DNA of 64,000 bases from Thioclava sp. GXIMD4216 (GTDB lineage: Bacteria > Pseudomonadota > Alphaproteobacteria > Rhodobacterales > Rhodobacteraceae), in NCBI RefSeq assembly GCF_037949285.1, contig NZ_CP149926.1:248001-312000 (forward strand), in the 5' to 3' direction. The position numbers and the translations under genes are program-made. The notes beneath the pieces were generated by a model that worked only from the letters and a program-made list of their open reading frames with translations, did not search any database and was not told where the DNA came from. Position 1 is the first letter of the stretch. The number at the start of each line of letters is the position of its first letter. Shown here piece after piece: positions 8,634 to 17,467 of the stretch.

Positions 8634-9530
8634 ATGCGCGTCGTCTTCATGGGCACCCCCGAGTTTTCTGTGCCGGTGCTCGAGGCACTGGCGCGCGAAC
8701 ATGACGTCATCGCCGCCTATTCCCAGCCGCCGCGCCCTGCGGGCCGTGGCAAGAAGCTGCGCCCCTCGCCGGTTCAGGCACGGGCGGAAGAGCTGGGGAT
8801 CGAGACGCGCACCCCTTTGAATTTCAAGGATGACGCCGACCGTCAGGCCTTTGCCGACTTGAAGGCCGATGTGGCCGTGGTGGTGGCCTATGGGCTGATC
8901 CTGCCGCAGGGTATTCTGGATGCGCCCGCGCAGGGCTGTCTGAATATCCATGCCTCGCTTCTGCCGCGCTGGCGCGGCGCGGCCCCCATTCACCGCGCGA
9001 TCATGGCCGGAGACGCCGAGACAGGCATCTGTATCATGCAGATGGAGGCGGGGCTCGACACCGGCCCCGTGCGCCTGCGCCGCGCCACCGAAATCGGCGC
9101 GACAGAGACCACAGGCGAACTTCACGACCGGCTGTCGGTCATGGGGGCTTCGATGATCATCGAGGCGCTGGAAGGGCTTGCCGATCTGCCGATAGAGGTT
9201 CAGCCGGAAGATGGCGTGACCTATGCCTCCAAGATCGACAAGGCCGAGGCGCGGATCGATTGGGCCGCCCCCGCCGAAGAGATCACCCGCAAGATCAACG
9301 GGCTCTCCCCCTTCCCCGGCGCGTGGTGCGAGATCAACGGCGAGCGCGTCAAACTGCTGCGCGCCGCGCAGGTGGCGGGGTCGGGTGAGGCGGGTCAGGT
9401 GCTGGATGGCTTTACCATCGCGGGCAGCACCGGCGCGGTCGAGGTTCTGGAGGCCCAGCGGGCCGGCAAGAAACCGGTGAGCGCGGCGCAGGTGCTTCAG
9501 GCACTGCCCCTTCCCGAGCGCCTCGACTGA
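8634..9530 (+). CDS. fmt: Methionyl-tRNA formyltransferase
   Basis: This enzyme transfers a formyl group from 10-formyl-tetrahydrofolate to Met-tRNAfMet, creating the substrate for translation initiation. The 298-residue length is on the short side but includes both domains. The N-terminal Rossmann-type domain has [16 protein letters not shown] with the catalytic Asn and His (N104, H106) and the Asp in GLDTGPV (D142). A C-terminal OB-like domain contains LSPFPGAW. It is the third gene of the deformylase operon, the usual pairing of formylation and deformylation. Confidence 0.96.
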   Translation: MRVVFMGTPEFSVPVLEALAREHDVIAAYSQPPRPAGRGKKLRPSPVQARAEELGIETRTPLNFKDDADRQAFADLKADVAVVVAYGLILPQGILDAPAQGCLNIHASLLPRWRGAAPIHRAIMAGDAETGICIMQMEAGLDTGPVRLRRATEIGATETTGELHDRLSVMGASMIIEALEGLADLPIEVQPEDGVTYASKIDKAEARIDWAAPAEEITRKINGLSPFPGAWCEINGERVKLLRAAQVAGSGEAGQVLDGFTIAGSTGAVEVLEAQRAGKKPVSAAQVLQALPLPERLD

Positions 9531-9534
9531 TCCG

Positions 9535-9744
9535 ATGTTCGGCCTGCTGATCGCCCCTCTGACCGCCCTGACCTCCCGCCTGCTCGGGGTGGTTCTGGTC
9601 GTGGCGCTATGGTTGATCTCGCGGCCTGGCGGGTGGGCCGTGTTGGTCGTGCTGATTCTGGTGGGTGTCAAGCTGCTGCCCGAACCGGCCTCTCACCCCG
9701 ATGTGACCTCTCCCGCCCCTGTTACACCCTCCGCCCAGCCTTAA
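9535..9744 (+). CDS. Small membrane protein, unknown function
   Basis: A 69-residue protein with two predicted transmembrane helices (about residues 3-28 and 33-48) joined by a short SRPGGW turn, then a Pro/Ser/Ala-rich tail. It starts four bases after the fmt stop, so it is part of that transcription unit. I do not recognise a family. The hairpin-of-helices shape with a proline tail is all the sequence shows. Confidence 0.65.
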   Translation: MFGLLIAPLTALTSRLLGVVLVVALWLISRPGGWAVLVVLILVGVKLLPEPASHPDVTSPAPVTPSAQP

Positions 9745-9766
9745 ATCGGAACCAAAGGAGCGGATC

Positions 9767-9970
9767 ATGCCTATTGCCATTTTTCTTGCGGTGTTCATTT
9801 TCATCGGCCTCCTGTGGTATCGCAGGCGTAATCCCTGCCGATGGGAACGGGTGGGCGGCAAAGGCACGCTGAAGCAATTCCGCTGCAAGACATGCGGGGC
9901 CGTCGCTTATTCGGCCCGCTATGACGGGCCCGAGCAATGCAAGAAGGGGCTCGAGCCTCCGGCGCTGTAG
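9767..9970 (+). CDS. Membrane-anchored small zinc-ribbon-like protein
   Basis: A 67-residue protein: an N-terminal transmembrane helix (about residues 2-17, IAIFLAVFIFIGLLW), a basic stretch RRRN, then a short domain with CKTCG and a further Cys in EQCKKG. The cysteine spacing suggests half of a zinc ribbon or a rubredoxin-like knuckle. It is preceded by AAAGGAG at a good distance and follows the previous small gene by 22 bases. Function unknown; a conserved Rhodobacterales hypothetical seems likely but was not checked. Confidence 0.7.
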   Translation: MPIAIFLAVFIFIGLLWYRRRNPCRWERVGGKGTLKQFRCKTCGAVAYSARYDGPEQCKKGLEPPAL

Positions 9971-10074
9971 CCATTGGCAAGGATCTGCGCATCGGGCGGC
10001 GCGGATCTCACAACAGGGAACCTGCCAGCTTCCCCGACGTTTTACCGTCAAATCTCAGTCGAGAGGAGACGACA

Positions 10075-10353
10075 ATGTCACAGACCCCTACACCTCCGCC
10101 GCGCCGCGATGGCGGGCTGTATTTCATCCTCGGGGCCATCGTCGTGGCTTTGGGGGTGTTGATGTGGTACATCATGGGTTCGCCCGGTGATCAGAGCGCA
10201 ACCCCTCCTTCGGGCGCCGGAGATGTGTCCATTACCAATGAGGTCGCGCCGCAATCCGACCCCGCGCCCCAAACGCAGGACAACAAGGAACCTCCGGCGC
10301 AGGTGGATGTCGCGCCTGATGCCGATAATGGCACCCAACCGCAGGCAAACTGA
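10075..10353 (+). CDS. Single-pass membrane protein with acidic, proline-rich tail, unknown function
   Basis: A 92-residue protein with a Pro-rich cytoplasmic leader (SQTPTPPPRRDGG), one transmembrane helix (about residues 16-34) and a disordered, acidic, Gln/Pro-rich tail expected outside the inner membrane. The ATG at 10075 is chosen over upstream in-frame codons because GAGGAG precedes it by seven bases. It ends shortly before a strong bidirectional terminator. This is the third tiny membrane protein in a row after fmt. No family recognised. Confidence 0.7.
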   Translation: MSQTPTPPPRRDGGLYFILGAIVVALGVLMWYIMGSPGDQSATPPSGAGDVSITNEVAPQSDPAPQTQDNKEPPAQVDVAPDADNGTQPQAN

Positions 10354-10366
10354 TCATATAGCTGCA

Positions 10367-10393
10367 AAAAGGCCCGCGATTGGCGGGCCTTTT
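10367..10393. terminator. Bidirectional terminator between the fmt-side genes and pyrF
   Basis: AAAAGGCCCGC / GCGGGCCTTTT forms a perfect 11-bp stem with a 5-base loop. T-tracts on both strands let it serve the plus-strand small genes and the minus-strand pyrF. Confidence 0.88.
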
Positions 10394-10429
10394 CCACTGA
10401 GGCTTGTCCGGACGTTTCTCGTGAAACAG

Positions 10430-11140
10430 TCAGATATGGCGGATTTCAGCCAGAATTGCCTGCGCCGCGGCCTTGGGGTCTTCGGCCTGCCAGATCGGAC
10501 GACCGACCACAAGATGATCCGCACCGGCGGACAGGGCAGATGCGGGCGTATCGACCCGTTTCTGGTCTCCCAAAGCCGCCCCCGCCGGACGCACGCCAGG
10601 CGTGACGATCAGCTTGCCTTCCGCTTGCGGCAGCGCGCGGATCATCGCCGCCTCGCGCGGCGAGGCGATCACGCCATCCGCACCCGCCTCCAGCGCACGG
10701 GCCGCCCGCTCGGTTACCAGATCGGCAATATCGCCCGGCTGGATCAACGCCGCATCCAGATCGGCACGGTCCAGCGATGTCAGGATGGTCACCGCCAGAA
10801 TTTTGAGATCTTTGCCCGACGCGCCCTCTTTGGCGGCGCGCACCACATGGGGGTCGCCATGCACGGTCAGGAAATCCAGATCGAACTGGGCAATTCCGCG
10901 CACGGCATTCTCAACGGTCGCGCCGATATCGAAGAATTTCATATCGAGAAAGATGCGCTTGCCATGTTCCTGCTTGAGCTCATTGGCAAGAGCCAGCCCG
11001 CCGCCGGTCAGCATCCCCAGACCGATTTTATAAAACGACACGCTATCGCCCAGCTTCTGGGCCAGATCCAGCGCCGCCAGCGCATTGGGCACATCCAGTG
11101 CGACAATCAGACGGTCATCTGCGGGAAGTAGGGCAGTCAT
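10430..11140 (-). CDS. pyrF: Orotidine 5'-phosphate decarboxylase
   Basis: This enzyme catalyses the last step of UMP synthesis, decarboxylation of OMP. The 236-residue length is typical of the bacterial short form. The catalytic signature LDMKFFDIG supplies the Asp-Lys-Asp network (D66, K68, D71), with VALDVPN and YKIGLGM upstream and the phosphate-binding VTPGVRPAG and VVGRPI near the end. The ATG at 11140 is preceded by AGGAG at seven bases; an upstream in-frame extension lacks a ribosome site. It ends just before the bidirectional terminator. Confidence 0.95.
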   Translation of the reverse strand: MTALLPADDRLIVALDVPNALAALDLAQKLGDSVSFYKIGLGMLTGGGLALANELKQEHGKRIFLDMKFFDIGATVENAVRGIAQFDLDFLTVHGDPHVVRAAKEGASGKDLKILAVTILTSLDRADLDAALIQPGDIADLVTERAARALEAGADGVIASPREAAMIRALPQAEGKLIVTPGVRPAGAALGDQKRVDTPASALSAGADHLVVGRPIWQAEDPKAAAQAILAEIRHI

Positions 11141-11266
11141 GCGGCATCTCCTGTGGGTTTGCACCCCGATGCGCAAGCCAGCCTCAAAAATCAAGCCCCG
11201 AGGCCCCGCGAACGGAAAAATCGCATAAAATTTCCTGTGCCGAGAGCCGCCGGGAAGGCCGCAACG

Positions 11267-11377
11267 TCAGATACGGGACTTGACCGGCGTCAAGGCATGC
11301 ACCCGAAGGCGATGCATCATGACCAGACCCATAAAGGTTAAGGCGGCGAGGAAGGGCAGATAATGCAGCACAGTCAT
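11267..11377 (-). CDS. Putative 36-residue membrane peptide
   Basis: A short ORF starting MTVLHYLPFL and ending LTPVKSRI, with one hydrophobic helix (about residues 3-22) followed by a basic tail with several His and Arg. The start is supported by AGGAG seven bases upstream. It lies alone between pyrF and the divergent clpB. Its size makes coding uncertain, but the combination of ribosome site, helix and positive-inside tail is what real small membrane proteins look like. Confidence 0.45.
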   Translation of the reverse strand: MTVLHYLPFLAALTFMGLVMMHRLRVHALTPVKSRI

Positions 11378-11503
11378 GATGTCTCTCCTGTTCCTGATGT
11401 CTCATCCTACGGGCGAGACATTTACGGAACCTTGCCAGGGCCCAAACAGTTCCCCAAACACGTCGCCTAAGGCGAAATATTTCAATTTGGTCGAGGCCGG
11501 TCC

Positions 11504-11534
11504 CTTGAATACGCATAGAAACCCACCCAATTAT
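11504..11534 (+). promoter_or_regulatory. Candidate heat-shock (sigma-32 type) promoter of clpB
   Basis: CTTGAA at 11504-11509 is followed after 16 bases by CCCAATTAT. This resembles the sigma-32 consensus (CTTGAA, then CCCAT-rich -10) and lies about 75 bases upstream of the clpB start. clpB is a classic sigma-32 target, which supports the call. Confidence 0.45.
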
Positions 11535-11609
11535 TCGATGAGACCCGACCAGATATGTGCCGCTTACGGGCATATCGATTTTCGGGGGCTTTAGAAAAGG
11601 AGATACCCG

Positions 11610-14222
11610 ATGAACATGGAAAAGTTCACGGAGCGTTCGCGCGGCTTCCTTCAATCTGCGCAAACCATTGCAATGCGGGAAGGCCATCAACGTGTGGTGC
11701 CCGAACATCTGCTCAAAGCACTGATGGATGACGATCAGGGGCTGTCGGCCAACCTGATCAACCGTGCCGGCGGTGATGCCGCACGCGTGACCGATGCGGT
11801 CAATCAAGCCGTTGAAAAACTGCCCAAAGTTTCGGGTGGCGATGGTCAGACCTATGTCGAGCAATCGCTGGTGCGCGTGCTGGACGAGGCCGAGAAGATT
11901 GCCAAGAAAGCCGGTGACAGCTTTGTTCCGGTCGAACGGATCCTGATGGCGCTGGCTGTCGTCAATACCCGCGCGAAAGACGCGCTGGATGCAGGGGCTG
12001 TGACCGCACAGAAACTCAACACCGCCATCAACGACCTGCGCAAAGGCCGCACGGCCGATAGTGCCTCTGCCGAAGATGGCTATGAGGCGCTGAAAAAATA
12101 TGCCCGCGACCTGACCGAGGCCGCTGCGGAAGGCAAGATCGACCCGATCATCGGGCGCGACGACGAAATCCGCCGCACGATGCAGGTCCTCTCGCGCCGC
12201 ACCAAGAACAACCCTGTGTTGATCGGGGAACCGGGCGTGGGGAAAACCGCGATTGCCGAAGGGCTTGCGCTGCGCATCATCAATGGTGACGTGCCGGAAT
12301 CCCTGCGCGACAAACGGCTTCTGGCGCTGGATATGGGCGCGCTGATTGCCGGTGCGAAATATCGCGGCGAATTCGAGGAACGCCTGAAATCCATCCTCAA
12401 AGAGGTCGAAGCCGCCGCCGGCGAAATCATCCTCTTCATCGACGAAATGCACACGCTTGTGGGCGCGGGCAAATCCGATGGGGCGATGGATGCGGCCAAT
12501 CTGATCAAACCGGCGCTTGCGCGGGGCGAGCTGCATTGCGTTGGCGCCACCACTCTGGATGAATACCGCAAATATGTGGAAAAAGACGCAGCCCTTGCGC
12601 GGCGTTTCCAGCCGGTGATGGTGGAAGAGCCGACCGTCGAGGATACGATCTCGATCCTGCGCGGCATTAAGGAGAAATACGAACTCCACCACGGGGTGCG
12701 GATCTCTGACTCGGCGCTTGTGTCGGCGGCAACGCTCTCGCATCGCTATATCACCGACCGTTTCCTGCCCGATAAGGCCATCGATCTGGTCGATGAGGCA
12801 GCATCGCGCCTGCGGATGGAAGTCGATTCCAAGCCCGAAGAACTCGATGCGCTGGATCGCCAGATCCTGCAGGCGCAGATCGAGGCCGAGGCGCTAAAGA
12901 AAGAAGATGACGCCGCAAGCCAGGACCGTCTTGAAAAGCTCGAGAAAGAACTCTCGGAGCTGCAGGAACGCTCTGCCGGGATGACCGCCAAATGGCAGGC
13001 CGAACGTGACAAGCTGGAATCCAGCCGCGTGCTGAAAGAACAGCTGGACCGCGCACGGGCGGAACTGGAAGGTGCCAAACGCGAAGGCAATTTCGCCAAA
13101 GCCGGCGAGCTGCAATATGGCCGTATACCGGATCTGGAGAAACAGCTCTCCGAGGCCGAGGCGTCGGAAGATGTCATGGTGGAAGAGGCCGTGCGCCCCG
13201 AGCAGATCGCCGAGGTTGTCGAACGCTGGACCGGCATCCCGACCTCGAAAATGCTCGAGGGCGAGCGCGAGAAGCTGCTGAAAATGGAGGAAGAGCTCCA
13301 TAAGCGGGTGATCGGGCAGGATGCGGCCGTGACAGCCGTGGCCAATGCGGTGCGCCGTGCGCGTGCGGGCCTGAATGACGAGAACCGCCCGCTGGGGTCC
13401 TTCCTGTTCCTCGGCCCGACCGGTGTGGGGAAAACCGAGCTGACCAAGGCCGTGGCCAATTATCTCTTTGATGATGATCAGGCGATGGTGCGCATCGACA
13501 TGTCGGAATTCATGGAGAAACACGCCGTGTCGCGTCTGATCGGCGCCCCTCCGGGCTATGTCGGCTATGACGAAGGCGGGGTTCTGACCGAAGCCGTGCG
13601 CCGCCGCCCCTATCAGGTGGTGCTGTTCGACGAGGTCGAAAAGGCGCATCCCGATGTGTTCAACGTGCTTCTGCAGGTGCTGGACGATGGCGTGCTGACC
13701 GATGGCCAAGGCCGGACGGTGGACTTCAAACAGACGCTGATCGTGCTGACTTCGAACCTCGGCTCGCAGGCGCTGAGCACCCTGCCGGACGGATCGGATG
13801 CGGCACAGGCCAAAGCGCAGGTGATGGATGCGGTACGGGCGCACTTCCGCCCCGAATTCCTGAACCGGCTGGACGAGATGGTCATCTTCGACCGCCTCTC
13901 GCGCGAGAATATGGACGGTATCGTGACGGTACAGCTCGCACGGCTCGAAACCCGCCTGGGCCACCGCAAAATCGGACTGGCGCTCGATGATGCCGCGCGC
14001 ACCTGGCTAGCCGACAAGGGCTACGATCCGGTCTATGGCGCACGCCCGCTGAAACGGGTGATCCAGCGCTATCTGCAGGACCCGCTGGCCAACCTGATCC
14101 TGTCTGGTGAAGTCCTTGACGGGTCCACCGTGACGGTCACCGCCGGAGCGGACGGACTTTCTGTCGGGGGGCACATCGTGCCTCCGGGGGACAACGCCCC
14201 CCTCAGCGCTTCGCTACATTAA
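11610..14222 (+). CDS. clpB: ATP-dependent disaggregase ClpB
   Basis: This hexameric AAA+ chaperone pulls polypeptides out of aggregates together with DnaK. The 870-residue length matches the family. In order it has an N-terminal Clp repeat domain ([13 protein letters not shown] start), nucleotide-binding domain 1 with Walker [10 protein letters not shown] (about residue 206) and [11 protein letters not shown], the long coiled-coil middle domain (about 400-530) that distinguishes ClpB from ClpA, nucleotide-binding domain 2 with GPTGVGKTE (about 602), and a C-terminal small domain. AAAAGGAGAT precedes the start. A heat-shock-like promoter sits upstream and a terminator follows, so it is a single-gene unit. 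Confidence 0.97.
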   Translation: MNMEKFTERSRGFLQSAQTIAMREGHQRVVPEHLLKALMDDDQGLSANLINRAGGDAARVTDAVNQAVEKLPKVSGGDGQTYVEQSLVRVLDEAEKIAKKAGDSFVPVERILMALAVVNTRAKDALDAGAVTAQKLNTAINDLRKGRTADSASAEDGYEALKKYARDLTEAAAEGKIDPIIGRDDEIRRTMQVLSRRTKNNPVLIGEPGVGKTAIAEGLALRIINGDVPESLRDKRLLALDMGALIAGAKYRGEFEERLKSILKEVEAAAGEIILFIDEMHTLVGAGKSDGAMDAANLIKPALARGELHCVGATTLDEYRKYVEKDAALARRFQPVMVEEPTVEDTISILRGIKEKYELHHGVRISDSALVSAATLSHRYITDRFLPDKAIDLVDEAASRLRMEVDSKPEELDALDRQILQAQIEAEALKKEDDAASQDRLEKLEKELSELQERSAGMTAKWQAERDKLESSRVLKEQLDRARAELEGAKREGNFAKAGELQYGRIPDLEKQLSEAEASEDVMVEEAVRPEQIAEVVERWTGIPTSKMLEGEREKLLKMEEELHKRVIGQDAAVTAVANAVRRARAGLNDENRPLGSFLFLGPTGVGKTELTKAVANYLFDDDQAMVRIDMSEFMEKHAVSRLIGAPPGYVGYDEGGVLTEAVRRRPYQVVLFDEVEKAHPDVFNVLLQVLDDGVLTDGQGRTVDFKQTLIVLTSNLGSQALSTLPDGSDAAQAKAQVMDAVRAHFRPEFLNRLDEMVIFDRLSRENMDGIVTVQLARLETRLGHRKIGLALDDAARTWLADKGYDPVYGARPLKRVIQRYLQDPLANLILSGEVLDGSTVTVTAGADGLSVGGHIVPPGDNAPLSASLH

Positions 14223-14228
14223 TCGGAG

Positions 14229-14254
14229 AGGCGGCGATACAAGTCGCCGCCTTT
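14229..14254 (+). terminator. Terminator after clpB
   Basis: A 9-bp perfect stem (AGGCGGCGA / TCGCCGCCT) with a 6-base loop, followed by TT, starts seven bases after the clpB stop. Confidence 0.75.
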
Positions 14255-14263
14255 CCCACAACC

Positions 14264-14418
14264 GCGGAGGGGGCTCTGCCCCCGCTGCCTGCGGCAGCCC
14301 CCCGGGATATTTTCAGCAGCTGGATCTATAAGGTGGGTTTCCAGCTGCAAGAAATATCCTCAGGGGTGAATTGGCCCCAAGGGCCAAGAGGGGCGCGAGC
14401 GCCCCTCCTTCTTTTGCC
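14264..14418. repeat. Cluster of palindromes between clpB and dinB
   Basis: Within about 155 bases there are several hairpin-forming units: GGGGGC-TCT-GCCCCC, GCTGCC-TGC-GGCAGC, a pair of 20-base arms at 14305-14324 and 14340-14359 that match at 17 of 20 positions and contain GGATATTT, then TTGGCCC-CAA-GGGCCAA, and GAGGGGCG-CGAG-CGCCCCTC. This is reminiscent of REP-like intergenic elements seen in Rhodobacterales genomes. It may also act as a compound terminator and insulator before dinB. Confidence 0.6.
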
Positions 14419-14432
14419 TTTTGAGGGATATC

Positions 14433-15707
14433 ATGGCGACGCTTTGCAGATCCTGCCTTGCACATTATCCCGATAACTTTCGGGGGCGTTGCCCGCGCTG
14501 TCGCCGCGATGGCCTTGTCTGCCATGACGAGATTTTCTCTCTGGGCATTGCCCATATGGATTGCGACAGTTTCTATGCTTCGGTCGAAAAACGGGATAAC
14601 CCGTCCCTGGCCGCCAAGCCTCTGATTGTTGGCGGCGGCACGCGGGGGGTTGTCACGACCTGTTGCTACGTGGCGCGGATCTATGGTGTACGGTCTGCCA
14701 TGCCGATGTTTCAGGCGCGCAAACTATGTCCGGATGCCGTTATTCTTCCCCCACGCATCTCCTATTATGCCGAGGTATCGCGCGAGATCCGGGCCAAGAT
14801 GACAAGGCTAACGCCGCTGATCGAGCCGCTCTCGCTCGATGAGGCCTTTCTGGATCTGACGGGGACCGAGAAGCTTCATGGTATGACGGCCGCGGAGTGT
14901 CTGGCGCGGCTGGCCAACGAGATCGAGAACGAGATTGGCGTGACGATTTCGGTGGGGCTTAGCCACAACAAGTTTCTTGCCAAGATTGCGTCCGATCTCG
15001 ATAAGCCGCGCGGATTTTCGGTGATCGGCAAATCCGAGACAGCCGCATTTTTGCAAGATAAGCCCGTCAGTATTCTATGGGGGGTCGGCGCGGCGACACG
15101 TCAGGCCTTGGGACAGGCAGGTATCCGGACCCTGAACGACATCCGCCGGATCGGGCGGGATGACATGCTCCGGCGGTTTGGCGGTCAGGGTATGCGGCTT
15201 TGGTCATTGGCGCAGGGCGAGGACAGCCGCAAAGTGATACCGGATGCGCCGGTCAAGTCCGTCTCGAACGAAACAACCTTCTCGCAGGACCTCAGTGACC
15301 GTGACGCGCTGCTGGCTCAATTATGGCACATGTCCGAAAAGACGGCGGCGCGGATGAAGGCCAAGGAACTGGCGGGCAGCATCGTGACGCTCAAGCTGAA
15401 AAGATCCGATTTCTCGACCATCACCCGCCAGTTGCCGCTGGAAGACCCGAGCCAGCTGGCCGATACGCTGTTTCACGTGGGACGGCGGCTGTTTGATACC
15501 CTGCCCTCCGGCACGGCCTATCGGCTGATCGGCATCGGATATTCGGGTCTGCGCCCGGCGCAGGCGGGCGATCCTGTCGGCGACCTTCTGGACCCCGATG
15601 CCGGACAGCGGGCCAAGCTGGAGCGGGCCACCGATGCGATCCGCGCGAAATTCGGCGCTACGGCCATCCGGACCGGACGCGGGCTGGATCTGGACCCGAA
15701 AGACTAG
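14433..15707 (+). CDS. dinB: DNA polymerase IV (Y-family) with N-terminal zinc ribbon
   Basis: This error-prone translesion polymerase is homologous to E. coli DinB. The 424-residue product carries the palm motif MDCDSFYASVE (about residue 41) and the second acidic motif SLDEAFLD (about 133) that bind catalytic metals, then thumb, little-finger and C-terminal segments. Unlike E. coli Pol IV it opens with about 35 residues containing two CxxC pairs (CRSC and CPRC), a small zinc ribbon. The ATG at 14433 is chosen because GAGGG lies five bases upstream; a TTG at 14421 is possible. Its stop abuts the stop of the convergent next gene. Confidence 0.93.
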   Translation: MATLCRSCLAHYPDNFRGRCPRCRRDGLVCHDEIFSLGIAHMDCDSFYASVEKRDNPSLAAKPLIVGGGTRGVVTTCCYVARIYGVRSAMPMFQARKLCPDAVILPPRISYYAEVSREIRAKMTRLTPLIEPLSLDEAFLDLTGTEKLHGMTAAECLARLANEIENEIGVTISVGLSHNKFLAKIASDLDKPRGFSVIGKSETAAFLQDKPVSILWGVGAATRQALGQAGIRTLNDIRRIGRDDMLRRFGGQGMRLWSLAQGEDSRKVIPDAPVKSVSNETTFSQDLSDRDALLAQLWHMSEKTAARMKAKELAGSIVTLKLKRSDFSTITRQLPLEDPSQLADTLFHVGRRLFDTLPSGTAYRLIGIGYSGLRPAQAGDPVGDLLDPDAGQRAKLERATDAIRAKFGATAIRTGRGLDLDPKD

Positions 15708-16571
15708 CTATTCCGCCGCAAGAGAGCCGGACTGGCGCGGACGGCCGATATCCGCGATACGGGTCAGCACCCCGTCCATAAGCACCTGAAACTCGGGAAA
15801 ATCCGCACGTCGTTCGATTCGCGCTTCATCCATGTAGAGCGCGCGGTTGATTTCGATCTGCACCGCATGGCGGCCCAGGTTCGGCTGACCATAGGTTTTC
15901 GCGATATATGCCCCGGCAAAAGGCGCATTCCGGCTGACAGAAAGGCCGGTCTCGGCAAATGCCGCCTCGATTCCCTCGACGATTCGCTCCGATGCCGAAC
16001 TGCCATAGCGATCCCCGATCACAATCTCGGGGCGCCGCAAGCCGAATGCTTCAATCGCCTCGCTGGGCATGGAATGCAGATCAACCAGAATCGCTTCGCC
16101 AAAAATAGCGTGCACATCCTCCATCAGGCTCGCAATCCGGCCATGCCAGGGCTCCCAGATATCATCAAGGCGATTCTGGGCCTCTTCGACACTGATCTTG
16201 CCGCGCAAGATTGCGCGACCGCCCGAAACCACGCGGGGAATCACGCCAAGACCGGCGGCCACGCGACTTCCGCTGCCCCGATGGCGCAGCCCGTCGATGA
16301 TTCCCGGATCAAGCTCGTCTTTCGCACGATTGAGATCGAGATAGGCACGCGGATAGGTCGCGGCGATGGAACAGGCCCCGAGATCAGGGGCCAAGCGCAT
16401 GAAATCATCCACAAAAGCATCTTCTGACGACCTGAGGCGCAGCAGATCCAACGCTGTATTCTGTTTAAAATCAGATGGATAATAGCGCCCAGAATGCGGC
16501 GACGAAAAAATGACAGAAGTCCGGACCGGATCGGGCACGGACAGTTTGAATGCCGGAAGATCATGTTTCAT
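15708..16571 (-). CDS. N-formylglutamate amidohydrolase family protein
   Basis: A 287-residue hydrolase of the HutG-type N-formylglutamate deformylase family, zinc-dependent enzymes acting on N-formyl-glutamate or similar formylated amino acids. Visible features are the SSPHSGRYYP N-terminal motif, LDLNRAKDELD, and LVDLHSMPSE with the conserved DxH. No hut genes adjoin it, so a direct role in histidine breakdown is not supported by context. A second, more divergent member of the family lies at 49678-50424. The ATG at 16571 begins MKHDLPAFKLS. Confidence 0.85.
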   Translation of the reverse strand: MKHDLPAFKLSVPDPVRTSVIFSSPHSGRYYPSDFKQNTALDLLRLRSSEDAFVDDFMRLAPDLGACSIAATYPRAYLDLNRAKDELDPGIIDGLRHRGSGSRVAAGLGVIPRVVSGGRAILRGKISVEEAQNRLDDIWEPWHGRIASLMEDVHAIFGEAILVDLHSMPSEAIEAFGLRRPEIVIGDRYGSSASERIVEGIEAAFAETGLSVSRNAPFAGAYIAKTYGQPNLGRHAVQIEINRALYMDEARIERRADFPEFQVLMDGVLTRIADIGRPRQSGSLAAE

Positions 16572-16638
16572 GGATGGTCATGAACCCTCTTTATGATGCC
16601 CGCAGTGTAGCGCAATGCATTTTCTCGTCAAAACCCTC

Positions 16639-16667
16639 TTGCGCGTCTCGCGAACACCTTTTATAGA
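16639..16667 (+). promoter_or_regulatory. Candidate sigma-70 promoter of tRNA-Val
   Basis: TTGCGC and TATAGA are separated by exactly 17 bases, about 95 bases upstream of the tRNA. The same CTCTTGCGC context recurs before the tRNA-Leu gene. Confidence 0.5.
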
Positions 16668-16763
16668 CCCCTCCACACCGATGAGGTGAACCGGAAGATC
16701 GAGGTTCTGGACAGGCACAAGCCTGAGACAAAATCCGGTCGAAGGCAAATCAAATCGGAGCGT

Positions 16764-16838
16764 GGGCGGTTAGCTCAGCGGTAGAGCACTACGTTGACAT
16801 CGTAGTGGCCACTGGTTCGATCCCAGTACCGCCCACCA
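16764..16838 (+). tRNA. tRNA-Val (anticodon GAC)
   Basis: The cloverleaf is complete: acceptor GGGCGGT pairs with ACCGCCC, the D arm is TAGCTCAGCGGTAGAGCA, the anticodon stem CTACG/CGTAG encloses TTGACAT (anticodon GAC), and the T arm is CTGG-TTCGATC-CCAG. The CCA end is encoded (16836-16838). Confidence 0.97.
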
Positions 16839-16850
16839 TTCTATTTCGCC

Positions 16851-16880
16851 GCCCCTTCGGCCTGGCTGTCGGGGCTTTTT
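16851..16880 (+). terminator. Possible terminator after tRNA-Val
   Basis: GCCCC and GGGGC, 15 bases apart, form a short stem followed by TTTTTGCTTT. The stem is weak, but the T-run and its position just after the tRNA fit a terminator. Confidence 0.4.
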
Positions 16881-16921
16881 GCTTTCAAGGCGCACGCGCG
16901 CCGCGACAAGGAGATACGACC

Positions 16922-17047
16922 ATGAAGGTTCGCAACTCGCTCCGCTCGCTCAAGCAGCGTCATCGCGATTGCCAAATCGTGCGCCGCAAGGGCCGCGTTT
17001 ACGTGATCAACAAGACGCAGCGTCGTTTCAAAGCCCGTCAGGGCTGA
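16922..17047 (+). CDS. rpmJ: 50S ribosomal protein L36
   Basis: A 41-residue, very basic ribosomal protein of the large subunit ([16 protein letters not shown] start, RRFKARQG end). It is the longer, zinc-independent (C-minus) form with one Cys instead of the CxxC/CxxxxH zinc site, comparable to YkgO. AAGGAGAT precedes the ATG. It stands alone between tRNA-Val and a strong terminator, away from the ribosomal protein operons, which is usual for this form. Confidence 0.95.
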   Translation: MKVRNSLRSLKQRHRDCQIVRRKGRVYVINKTQRRFKARQG

Positions 17048-17071
17048 GACGACCGAGCCATCGGCAAGATC

Positions 17072-17099
17072 AAACCGCAAGGGAAACCTTGCGGTTTTT
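17072..17099 (+). terminator. Terminator after rpmJ
   Basis: AAACCGCAAGG / CCTTGCGGTTT forms a perfect 11-bp stem with a GAAA tetraloop followed by TTCTTTT. Confidence 0.92.
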
Positions 17100-17226
17100 C
17101 TTTTGCCATCTCGCTTTTCTTGCAAAATCCTGCTGTGAAAAATCCTGCCGGACGGGTGGATTTTTGATAGCCCCATGCGCGCTCTTCTGATTCAATGGTG
17201 ATAGGCCGATTAAGGAACGCACTGCC

Positions 17227-17460
17227 ATGCTGACCCTTCTTCTACATCGCCAATGCGCCCGCGATTTCTACCGTGTGGACGTGTGCGACAATCTTTTTGG
17301 TGAATACACCGTCCAGCGCGAATGGGGGCGCCACGGCCGCGCTACAGGAATGCGCAGCGTGCTTTTCTCGAACCTTCGAGATGCGGTTCAGGCCGCTGAT
17401 ACATGGCGCATGCAGGCCGCCCGCAAGGGCTATGCCCTAACCGAGGCAGCCGCCTCCTGA
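17227..17460 (+). CDS. WGR domain protein
   Basis: A 77-residue protein consisting almost entirely of one WGR domain (core motif EWGRHGRATGM), a fold found in PARPs, MolR-type regulators and stand-alone bacterial proteins and thought to bind nucleic acid. The length equals the domain, so nothing else is fused to it. Start ATG at 17227. Its partner and substrate are not evident; the next gene is convergent. The role remains unknown. Confidence 0.8.
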   Translation: MLTLLLHRQCARDFYRVDVCDNLFGEYTVQREWGRHGRATGMRSVLFSNLRDAVQAADTWRMQAARKGYALTEAAAS

Positions 17461-17467
17461 AAGCCCC

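Noticed and set aside
11184..12743. 519-codon frame antisense to clpB
   Set aside because: Opposite conserved ClpB domains; its tail only accidentally covers the 36-codon ORF in another frame.
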